Below the pieces are notes generated by a model. That model was given only the letters and a program-made list of their open reading frames with translations. It made no database searches and was not told where the DNA came from. A program made the translations under genes and the position numbers. From Holosporales bacterium (GTDB taxonomy: Bacteria > Pseudomonadota > Alphaproteobacteria > BNTO01): 17,910 bases of DNA. Shown one piece after another: positions 6,130-11,629 of the stretch (position 1 is its first letter; each line of letters starts with the position of its first letter). The stretch lies in the NCBI GenBank assembly GCA_031265645.1, contig JAISCJ010000086.1:1-17910 (forward strand), given 5' to 3'.

Positions 6130-6157
6130 AAAAAAAACGCAGTGTGCATTTTTTTTT
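6130..6157 (+). terminator. Rho-independent terminator after tpiA
   Basis: An A-run followed by CGCA (6138-6141), the loop GTG, TGCA (6145-6148) and nine T. The A-run pairs with the T-run through one C-A mismatch. This A/T-extended hairpin has the form of an intrinsic terminator, probably closing the atpE-F'-F-tpiA transcript. The A-run makes it potentially bidirectional. Confidence 0.65.
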
Positions 6158-6460
6158 AAAAAAAAATCAGATAATTCAATTTCAAATTGAGTCCCTCCGG
6201 TTAGAATGAAAGCAAACATGTGCGAGTAAATCTTTCGTTGTATTTTAGAGATCCAATGCCAAATATCTTTTGATCGAATAATTTGAATGTTGCTGCGTCA
6301 AAAAGACTTAAATATCCAATAAAGGCAGATATGGTACCTAATTAAAGGTTATTCGCTAAAAAATTGCATACTGCGTTTTGTTACAAGAAGTCTTTATTCA
6401 TGTAAAACAGAATTATGTTTAGATAATAAGTATATGCAAATTATACAAAGCATCGAGAAC
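6158..6460. other. AT-rich intergenic stretch
   Basis: No gene is seen over about 300 bases. The only structure noticed is a short dyad, TCAATTT-C-AAATTGA (6176-6190), 18 bases past the tpiA terminator. It could be a protein site or chance in AT-rich DNA. No tRNA, repeat copy or open frame with a ribosome binding site is visible. Confidence 0.5.
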
Positions 6461-6489
6461 TTGTGTTCTACTCGACACTTTAGTATAGT
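6461..6489 (+). promoter_or_regulatory. Putative promoter of second exported-protein gene
   Basis: TTGTGT (6461-6466), a 17-base spacer and TATAGT (6484-6489, 5 of 6) form a plausible sigma-70-type promoter, giving a leader of about 60 bases. A 5-bp dyad, ACACT (6475-6479) and AGTGT (6487-6491), straddles the -10 box and might be an operator, though it is short. Confidence 0.5.
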
Positions 6490-6555
6490 GTGTAAATGAA
6501 GGGATATAACAAACGCGCAATGGATTTCAATTGCGAATAAAAGGAGAATTTACGC

Positions 6556-7233
6556 ATGAATAAAATTTACATCGCTATAACCGCGCTTGCCTGTAGCATA
6601 ACTGGGCATTGTTCTGAAAACGAAACAGGCGGAATTGCTTGCTCACCGGAAAATGTTCGTAGGTTTGATGAAAGAGTTGATAGACTAGCTATTTACCAAA
6701 CTTTTAGCTCAGTAACACCTGGGGCTAATAATTTCGAGGGCATTCCTAATATCCATGATTGGTTTGTAGAGTATACGCACTTCTTAGATGATATCGCACC
6801 ACCTTGTAACGAAGAAGATATGTCTCCCGAAAATTTAATTAATCGGGAAATAACGTTTAGCGACTCACAACGAGACGAGTTTTGCGACTCCATTTCCCAT
6901 TTAATGACTGCATTGGAATGTATTCGGGGGCACGCCCAAATTATTCCTGTAGAGCAAAGCCATGAAGCACGACGGAACGCTCTCCCGGAAGCACAGTTAG
7001 AACAAGAACCGACCCCAACTCCAATTAGTGTTTTGACAGGGCATGATGTGCAAATTTGGACACTTCCAAATGTAAATACGGCTATGTCTCAATTGATGGC
7101 CTCTATTAGTGAATTTTCTGAAGGGCAAATTTCCGATAAACAAATGCTCGTTCGGGTATCCCAGTGTACTTATGCTGGGGAAAGATTTACTCGCGCTGCA
7201 CTTATTCGTAGCGGATATCCAGCACGCAGCTAA
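6556..7233 (+). CDS. Hypothetical exported protein
   Basis: 225 residues, not recognised. The start is well supported: AAGGAG (6541-6546) lies nine bases before ATG 6556. The N-terminus MNKIYIAITALACSITGHCSE looks like a short secretory signal. LAC and GHC do not fit a lipobox well, so periplasmic or extracellular export is more likely than lipidation. The mature part is acidic and rich in Glu, Ser and Thr. It contains Cys residues (ACSP, PPCNEED, EFCDS, ECIRG, SQCTY) that could form disulfides, a Pro/Thr linker (QEPTPTPISV) near 150-160, and a helical C-terminus ending RAALIRSGYPARS. It is a lone gene with its own promoter and a downstream hairpin. Like the exported-protein gene at 427-1500, it sits close to a copy of the 84-bp repeat. 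A secreted factor is possible but unproven. Confidence 0.72.
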   Translation: MNKIYIAITALACSITGHCSENETGGIACSPENVRRFDERVDRLAIYQTFSSVTPGANNFEGIPNIHDWFVEYTHFLDDIAPPCNEEDMSPENLINREITFSDSQRDEFCDSISHLMTALECIRGHAQIIPVEQSHEARRNALPEAQLEQEPTPTPISVLTGHDVQIWTLPNVNTAMSQLMASISEFSEGQISDKQMLVRVSQCTYAGERFTRAALIRSGYPARS

Positions 7234-7281
7234 AACGAATTTGCTATTAGGATTTAATTCCGGCATTTAGGCGGCTTCAGT

Positions 7282-7309
7282 GAGGTAAAAATGAAAAATA
7301 TTTTACCTC
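7282..7309. terminator. Hairpin downstream of second exported-protein gene
   Basis: A perfect 9-bp inverted repeat, GAGGTAAAA (7282-7290) and TTTTACCTC (7301-7309), with a 10-base loop, 48 bases after the stop codon. No T-run follows directly on either strand, so it is either a non-canonical terminator or a 3'-end stabilising stem. Confidence 0.5.
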
Positions 7310-7464
7310 GCTATACGCTTTTGTTTCGCAAAGTTGCCAGTTACAGCCAATAACTTAACGTAAAAATTTTGGAAAGCAGTTTTTGAGATTTGTTATTTTT
7401 CGCATTGCACGAAATTAGCGTTTACTCTACTCTGTAAGTATGTAGTTCAGATTATGGTATTTTA

Positions 7465-7752
7465 ATGCCGTCGCATAAATCAGCTGAAAAGGCCGTTAGG
7501 CAAACCTTAAAGAGAACGCAGGTCAACAAGGCTCGCATTAGCCGCATTCGGACATTTGTAAAAAAGGTAGAGAATTCTATTGCCGCGTTGGGGAAGGACC
7601 CAGCAACTACACCAGAGGTCATAAAAGGACATCTTGGAGTAGCGGAAAAAGAGCTAATGCGTGGTGCGGGCCGTGGTGTGATGCACAAAAATGCGGCCGC
7701 ACGCAAAGTATCAAGGCTAACGCATAAAGTCAAAAAGGCCATTTCTGAGTAG
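7465..7752 (+). CDS. rpsT: 30S ribosomal protein S20
   Basis: 95 residues, the normal size. S20 is a primary 16S rRNA binding protein made of three long helices. The N-terminus MPSHKSAEKAVRQTLKR, the central ARISRIRTFVKKVE and the signature GVMHKNAAARKVSRL near the C-terminus are diagnostic. The start at 7465 fits the family exactly, yet no Shine-Dalgarno is seen before it (GGTATTTTA immediately upstream). Weak or non-AUG initiation is known for S20 in E. coli, where it limits expression, so this may reflect controlled translation. The next gene follows 26 bases after its stop and is probably in the same transcript. Confidence 0.96.
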   Translation: MPSHKSAEKAVRQTLKRTQVNKARISRIRTFVKKVENSIAALGKDPATTPEVIKGHLGVAEKELMRGAGRGVMHKNAAARKVSRLTHKVKKAISE

Positions 7753-7778
7753 TTTAGTTGGTCTACGGAGGCGTCACA

Positions 7779-8894
7779 GTGGGGTTGTATCCAGTTGCAA
7801 TTGTAGGAGCTGGCCCTGTTGGGCTGTTTGCTGCTGCGGAGTGCTGTGCGCGTGGGCAGATGGTGTTATTATTAGAGTCCTTGCCAAATGTTGGAGGTCA
7901 GTGTAGCGTTCTTTACCCAAATAAGCCGTTAAGTGGCGTTCCAGGGACAAATGGTGATTCCGCACAGGAATTAGTTGACGCGTTGTATAAGCAACTGCAA
8001 CAATACACGCCTACAATAAAATGTGAAACGTTAGTTACTAGAATTACGCGAGAATCCCATGAGGGCGAAGGTCCGCTGGGGGCGTCGAAAGGGCTTCCCG
8101 TTGGCAACTACTTTTCCATAGATTGCGTATCAGGTCATAATGGGCAGGTGACGCCACAGCAGTTTTATGCGCAACGAGTTATAATATCAACTGGTGGTGG
8201 CGAGCTCGCGCCAAACAAGCTTGTAGCAGAAAATGTTGAAAATTATGCTCAGGATTACGTACATTATTTCATTAAATCTTCTAAAATGTTCTCGGGAAAG
8301 AATGTCGTAATCGCAGGAGGTGGAAACGCCGCTGTAGATTGGGCATTGGAGCTTATTCCAATTGCAAAATCGGTGACATTAGTACACAGGAGATCGTCTT
8401 TTCGCTCCCATAGTGAGTATCCATTGAATGAACAGGAAGCACTGGGAAATCTCGTTATTTACAGAAATGCGCAAATCGTGAAACTCACTGGGGAAGACGG
8501 AATTTTACAAAGTGTGCACGTATCTATTCTCGGGGGTGCTACAAAAAAACAAGAGGAAATAAAGCCGGACGAGTTGAAACGTAAAGATGAACTAGGAAAG
8601 AAAAATCATTCTGCAACTGAGCAAACATGTTTCAGCGAATTACCTCACATCGAGTCAATTAACGCGGATGAGCTGATCGTTCTTTTTGGGTTGGCTGTTC
8701 CCACTTGCAACGATTGGGGCGCGACTACGAAGGGGCACCGAATTATTGTAAACCCGACAACATGCGAGACTAGCGTTCCAGGAATGTACGCTATTGGCGA
8801 CGCAATTTGGCGCGAAAGCGGGATATACTCAATCTTGCCAGGGTTTGCTGAAGCATTAACAGTTGCCCACACGATAAAACGAGAGCTATCCTAG
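7779..8894 (+). CDS. Ferredoxin/flavodoxin-NADP+ reductase, thioredoxin-reductase-like type
   Basis: 371 residues from GTG 7779, chosen because GGAGG (7767-7771) lies seven bases upstream; a TTG at 7758 would add seven residues without a site. It is a two-dinucleotide-domain flavoenzyme: FAD motif GAGPVG at 10-15, GGQCSVLYPNKPL near 39-51, NADPH motif GGGNAAVDWA near 180-189, HRR near 203-205 for the NADPH phosphate, YAIGD near 337-341 and a C-terminal PGFAEAL. The redox CxxC of thioredoxin reductase is absent, which fits the FNR type that passes electrons between NADPH and ferredoxin or flavodoxin for Fe-S assembly and biosynthesis. It is longer than typical members (about 330-345). Most of the extra length is a Lys/Glu-rich insert near residues 256-290, plus a smaller one near 95-108. 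It lies between rpsT and the rplK operon. Confidence 0.88.
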   Translation: MGLYPVAIVGAGPVGLFAAAECCARGQMVLLLESLPNVGGQCSVLYPNKPLSGVPGTNGDSAQELVDALYKQLQQYTPTIKCETLVTRITRESHEGEGPLGASKGLPVGNYFSIDCVSGHNGQVTPQQFYAQRVIISTGGGELAPNKLVAENVENYAQDYVHYFIKSSKMFSGKNVVIAGGGNAAVDWALELIPIAKSVTLVHRRSSFRSHSEYPLNEQEALGNLVIYRNAQIVKLTGEDGILQSVHVSILGGATKKQEEIKPDELKRKDELGKKNHSATEQTCFSELPHIESINADELIVLFGLAVPTCNDWGATTKGHRIIVNPTTCETSVPGMYAIGDAIWRESGIYSILPGFAEALTVAHTIKRELS

Positions 8895-8966
8895 CAGATA
8901 CATGACTGTGCCCACCACATGATAAACCAGATATACTTTGTTATTTCTGAAAAGGAAATGCCCATA

Positions 8967-8995
8967 TTGCGTCAACACAAATTCTCATGTACAAT
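8967..8995 (+). promoter_or_regulatory. Putative promoter of the rplK-rpoC operon
   Basis: TTGCGT (8967-8972), a 17-base spacer and TACAAT (8990-8995, 5 of 6) lie about 65 bases before rplK. A transcript starting near 9002 would begin directly ahead of the L1-type hairpin, as expected for an autoregulated ribosomal leader. Confidence 0.55.
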
Positions 8996-9006
8996 CTGAT
9001 ATTATT

Positions 9007-9036
9007 GCGTGGGAGAGTTGCCATATCGAACCACGT
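9007..9036 (+). promoter_or_regulatory. L1-binding leader hairpin (rRNA mimic)
   Basis: CGTGG (9008-9012) pairs with CCACG (9031-9035), and a G-T pair extends the stem. The left strand continues as GTGGGAG and the right strand is preceded by GAA. This matches the helix 76 region of 23S rRNA bound by L1, which I recall in E. coli as GGUGGGAG facing AAAUACCACC. L1 is known to repress its operon by binding such a mimic in the rplK leader. The hairpin ends 15 bases before the rplK Shine-Dalgarno AGGAGG (9051-9056). Confidence 0.65.
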
Positions 9037-9060
9037 CCTCTGTAAACGAAAGGAGGCACA

Positions 9061-9507
9061 ATGGCACCAAAAAGTAAAAAGGTTGCTGGTCTTGTGAAGT
9101 TGCAAGTTCCGGCCGGAAAAGCGAACCCGTCACCACCAATAGGTACGGTATTGGGACCGCGTGGTATCAACATCATGGAGTTCTGCAAGGCGTTTAATGC
9201 TCAGACGCAACAAATTGATGTAGGCACGCCAATTCCAGTTGTAATTACGATATACACGGACAAGAGTTTCTCTTTTATAATGAAAACTCCGCCGAATACA
9301 TTTTTCCTGAAAAAAGCCGCTGGGATAGAGAAAGGTTCCACAGCGACAGGACGGAACAGCCCTGTTGGCAAGCTGACGATAGACCAAATTCGGGAAATCG
9401 CACGGAAAAAAATGCCGGATTTAAACGCAAACGATGAAGACGCCGCATGCAAGATGTTAATCGGGTCGGCTCGCTCCATTGGGCTTACTGTGGAGGGCGA
9501 GCTATGA
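9061..9507 (+). CDS. rplK: 50S ribosomal protein L11
   Basis: 148 residues. L11 forms the GTPase-associated centre with 23S helices 43-44 and the L10-L12 stalk, and is needed for the stringent response. The N-terminal domain has KVAGLVKLQVPAGKANPSPPIG with the conserved prolines, followed by RGINIMEFCKAFNAQT; the C-terminal RNA-binding domain has TPPNTFFLKKAAGIEKGS and ends ACKMLIGSARSIGLTVEG. A strong AGGAGG precedes the ATG. It is the first gene of the operon. Its TGA stop overlaps the rplA start as ATGA, so the two are coupled. secE and nusG, usually directly upstream, are absent. Confidence 0.97.
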   Translation: MAPKSKKVAGLVKLQVPAGKANPSPPIGTVLGPRGINIMEFCKAFNAQTQQIDVGTPIPVVITIYTDKSFSFIMKTPPNTFFLKKAAGIEKGSTATGRNSPVGKLTIDQIREIARKKMPDLNANDEDAACKMLIGSARSIGLTVEGEL

Positions 9508-10181
9508 TCGGAAAGAGACTGAAAAAGATTCGCGAGAATATCATTCCGGATAATGTGTATTCTCTGAACGAAGCCGTAGCAACAGTAAAAAAATACGCAA
9601 CCGCAAAATTTGACGAAACAATCGAAATTTCCGTTAATCTAAGTATTGATGCACAGAAATCTGATCAGAATGTTAGAGGCGTAGCTCAATTGCCGCATGG
9701 CAATGGAAAAACGTACAGAGTTGCAGTATTCGCTCGTGGAGCAAGTGCTGACGAGGCAAAAGCTGCTGGGGCGGATATTGTTGGCGCGGAAGATTTGGTA
9801 GAGACAATTCAACGCGGTGAAATCAAGTTTGATAGATGTGTGGCGACCCCAGATATGATGGCGTTGGTCGGGCGCGTTGCAAAAATTTTAGGTCCTCGCG
9901 GTTTAATGCCCAGTCCGAAAAACGGAACTGTTAGCCCAAATGTGGGCGCGGTCATCAGCTCAGTAAAGGGCGGGCAAGTGGAGTTTCGCTCAGATAAAGG
10001 TGGAGTGATTCACGTTGGTGTAGGTAAAGCGAGCTTTGACGCAGAGCGATTGGAAGAAAATATTCAGTTTTTGTTGGAGGCAATCCAAAAAGAAAAGCCT
10101 GCAGCGTCAAAAGGCGTGTTTATCAAAAAACTGGTACTGAGTTCTACAATGGGCGCAGGTATTATATTTGCTACTACTTGA
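9504..10181 (+). CDS. rplA: 50S ribosomal protein L1
   Basis: 225 residues from ATG 9504, preceded by GGAGGG (9492-9497) and overlapping the rplK stop by ATGA; the longer open frame back to 9447 lies inside rplK and is not used. L1 builds the mobile stalk that moves deacylated tRNA out of the E site and is the translational repressor of the rplK-rplA unit. Motifs: FDETIEISVNLSIDAQKSDQNVRG near 31-54, LPHGNGK, the second-domain ILGPRGLMPSPKNGTV near 127-142 and VEFRSDKGGVIHVGVGKASF near 160-179. The C-terminus SSTMGAG is typical. It probably acts on the hairpin at 9007-9036. Confidence 0.97.
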   Translation: MIGKRLKKIRENIIPDNVYSLNEAVATVKKYATAKFDETIEISVNLSIDAQKSDQNVRGVAQLPHGNGKTYRVAVFARGASADEAKAAGADIVGAEDLVETIQRGEIKFDRCVATPDMMALVGRVAKILGPRGLMPSPKNGTVSPNVGAVISSVKGGQVEFRSDKGGVIHVGVGKASFDAERLEENIQFLLEAIQKEKPAASKGVFIKKLVLSSTMGAGIIFATT

Positions 10182-10270
10182 TGGCTATTCCATGTATAAA
10201 CGAAGGAATGTCGAATAAGTTTAACAGCAAGTAGGTCGTGTCATTTTTTTTAAGAACAACAGTGGAGGTG
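10182..10270 (+). other. rplA-rplJ spacer, upstream part
   Basis: This is non-coding sequence between the rplA stop and the L10 leader. It holds an eight-T run (10244-10251) without a convincing hairpin before it, and TGTATAAA (10193-10200), which resembles a -10 box but lacks a -35 at proper spacing. I cannot assign a function. Confidence 0.4.
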
Positions 10271-10410
10271 CCATCAGAAGAATCAAGTCAAAGACCGTAG
10301 GCCTTGCGTGATGCGATCGTCGCTTTGAAGTGTAGATACAATCTGAGAAGCGTGTGTTCTGTTGTGGCAAGATAATGAGAAATCGCCTACATAGACAGGA
10401 GGATGAATGG
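10271..10410 (+). ncRNA. L10-type ribosomal protein leader
   Basis: AAGACCGTAGGC (10291-10302) and GCCTACATAGACAGG (10385-10399) form the hallmark of L10 leaders: a 6-bp stem GTAGGC/GCCTAC next to an asymmetric purine-rich bulge (kink-turn-like, ATAGAC). This parallels ACC-GCAGG facing CCUGC-GUAGAC-GGU in known leaders. An outer stem is possible between CCATC (10271-10275) and GATG or ATGG (10402-10410). L10(L12) is known to bind this structure and repress rplJL translation. Here the closed form would sit over the AGGAGG at 10397-10402 and the ATGs after it. The pairing was done by hand and has not been tested by folding. Confidence 0.65.
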
Positions 10411-10412
10411 AT

Positions 10413-10508
10413 ATGAAGTTAACTTTAAATCACGTTTCCGACTGTTACCAAGGGAGTAGCCATTCACTAAGTGGAAAGGGCTATAGGAAAACGAGGAAGA
10501 TGTTATGA
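10413..10508 (+). CDS. Candidate 31-codon leader open frame coupled to rplJ
   Basis: ATG 10413 opens a frame of 31 codons that ends at TGA 10506-10508, overlapping the rplJ ATG 10505 as ATGA. AGGAGG (10397-10402) lies ten bases upstream; an in-frame ATG at 10407 (spacing four) would add two residues. The product would be small and basic at its C-terminus (GKGYRKTRKML). No homologue is recognised. The frame may serve only to carry ribosomes to rplJ, so that L10 binding to the leader just upstream controls both. Against it being real: its base composition could be chance, and rplJ has its own usable GAGGAAG. Confidence 0.4.
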   Translation: MKLTLNHVSDCYQGSSHSLSGKGYRKTRKML

Positions 10509-11008
10509 ATAAAGTCCAAAAGGAACAATGTGTTTCAAACATCCAGAGGACCCTTCAAGGGAAATCGCTAGTTGTAGTTGTTAAACCGAATGCGGTGACT
10601 GTGGCCGAATCGACCCAGTTGCGACGAGACATGCGGCAAGAAAGCGCAGGTTTCAAAGTAGTGAAAAATACATTGCTTCGGTTGGCAGTAAAAGGGACAG
10701 CGTTCGAAGGCTTGTTGCCGTTCTTGACTGGGACATCGGCAATTGCATATTCGGAAGATCCAATAAGTGCCGCTAAAGTTGTTTGCAAATTCGCGGATGA
10801 TCGCGAAGGAAAAATGCAAATAGCTGGAGCCTGGATGAATGGTGACATATTGAGCACCGCATCAGTTCAAGCTCTAGCTAAGCTGCCATCTCTGGATGAG
10901 CTTAGAAGTAATTTGCTTCGATTACTGCTTGCTCCAGCGACGAAGTTGGTGCGTACAATTAACGAGCCGATGGTAAGGGTTGCGCGGGTGATTGGCGCAA
11001 AAGTATAG
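10505..11008 (+). CDS. rplJ: 50S ribosomal protein L10
   Basis: 167 residues. L10 anchors the L12 dimers on the ribosomal stalk and represses its own operon through the leader upstream. The N-terminal RNA-binding domain has NKVQKEQCVSNIQRTLQGK, VVVVKPNAVTVAESTQLRRDMR and VVKNTLLRLAVKGT, followed by LTGTSAIAYSEDPISAAKV near 74-92. The C-terminal helix that binds L12 includes LRSNLLRLLLAPATKLVRTINEP. The start has GAGGAAG (10493-10499) upstream and overlaps the stop of the small leader frame. Confidence 0.97.
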   Translation: MNKVQKEQCVSNIQRTLQGKSLVVVVKPNAVTVAESTQLRRDMRQESAGFKVVKNTLLRLAVKGTAFEGLLPFLTGTSAIAYSEDPISAAKVVCKFADDREGKMQIAGAWMNGDILSTASVQALAKLPSLDELRSNLLRLLLAPATKLVRTINEPMVRVARVIGAKV

Positions 11009-11043
11009 AAATTAATGGATTGCGTGAATAAAGGGAGATAAAA

Positions 11044-11409
11044 ATGGCAGATTTAGCAAAAATTGTAGACGAACTATCCGGTTTGACTGTATTGGAAGCA
11101 GCGGAATTGTCAAAGTTACTAGAAGAAAAGTGGGGTGTTAGCGCTGCAGCTCCTGTAGCCGTCGCCGCAGTTGCCGCTGCAGCAGAAGCTGAAGTTAAGA
11201 CCGAATTTGACGTTTGGTTAGACGAAGCAGGTGCCAACAAGATTAATGTTATAAAAGAAGTTCGTACAATTACCAGCTTGGGCTTGAAGGAAGCAAAAGA
11301 TTTGGTTGAAGGCGCGCCAAAACTTGTAAAGGGTGGAGTCCCTAAGGACGAAGCGGACAAGATTAAAAAGGCACTAGAAGGTGCGGGTGGAAAAGTTTCG
11401 GTGAAATAA
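11044..11409 (+). CDS. rplL: 50S ribosomal protein L7/L12
   Basis: 121 residues. The N-terminal dimerisation helices (about 1-33, KIVDELSGLTVLEAAELSKLLEEKWGV by composition) bind L10. An Ala/Val-rich flexible hinge spans about 34-52. The C-terminal globular domain (about 53-121) has FDVWLDEAGANKINVIKEVR and the factor-binding surface GLGLKEAKDLVEGAP, here with TSLGLKEAK, ending GGKVSVK. It recruits and stimulates translational GTPases. GGGAGA lies just upstream, and the gap after rplJ is 35 bases. A hairpin with a U-run follows the gene, consistent with L12 being made in excess over RNA polymerase subunits. Confidence 0.97.
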   Translation: MADLAKIVDELSGLTVLEAAELSKLLEEKWGVSAAAPVAVAAVAAAAEAEVKTEFDVWLDEAGANKINVIKEVRTITSLGLKEAKDLVEGAPKLVKGGVPKDEADKIKKALEGAGGKVSVK

Positions 11410-11441
11410 TTTTGTTTGTGGATCAAAAACGAAAGACATTT

Positions 11442-11487
11442 AGAGTCTATCTGCGCTGTATTTTTCGCGCAAAGGGAGGCTCTTTTT
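11442..11487 (+). terminator. Attenuator-like structure between rplL and rpoB
   Basis: An outer stem AGAGTC (11442-11447) pairs with GGCTCT (11478-11483), including one U-G pair, and runs straight into TTTTT. Inside it is a second perfect stem, TGCGC (11452-11456) with GCGCA (11467-11471), around a 10-base loop. Partial termination at this place is known in E. coli, where it lowers rpoBC transcription relative to rplJL. Read-through must occur, because no clear promoter for rpoB is seen downstream. Confidence 0.55.
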
Positions 11488-11556
11488 GTCATTTTAAAAG
11501 ATGATGGCGTGCTGTATCTTGCGAAAAGGTGAAGCTCGCTCGTTCTAAAACACGAA

Positions 11557-11573
11557 GGGGGAGAACCATGTAG
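11557..11573 (+). promoter_or_regulatory. Start-stop (AUG-UAG) element before rpoB
   Basis: GGGGGAG (11557-11563) is followed after four bases by ATG (11568-11570) and at once by TAG (11571-11573), forming a one-codon reading frame 57 bases before the rpoB ATG and in a different frame. It could park a ribosome in the rpoB leader, or be chance. Confidence 0.3.
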
Positions 11574-11629
11574 TTTGTGCTGTACAGTGCAACTAAGAAG
11601 ACGGGCATAAATCGAGGAGGTTGAAGAAC

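Noticed and set aside
7421..7458. Promoter before rpsT (TTTACT with TATGTA or TATGGT)
   Set aside because: Spacers of 12 or 26 bases do not fit; no convincing promoter could be placed.
8895..9060. tRNA-Trp or secE expected before rplK
   Set aside because: I looked for cloverleaf arms and a GTTCGA-type T loop, and for a short membrane-protein frame; neither is present.
10178..10200. TTGATG and TATAAA after the rplA stop as a promoter
   Set aside because: The spacer is only 11 bases, too short for a sigma-70 promoter.
10337..10342. TACAAT box in the rplJ leader, resembling the rplK -10 with the same following bases
   Set aside because: There is no -35 at 16-18 bases and it lies inside the L10 leader structure.
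10959..11492. 177-codon minus-strand frame opposite rplL
   Set aside because: It is rich in Ala/Ser/Thr only because it is the complement of the L12 hinge and coding sequence; it is a shadow frame.
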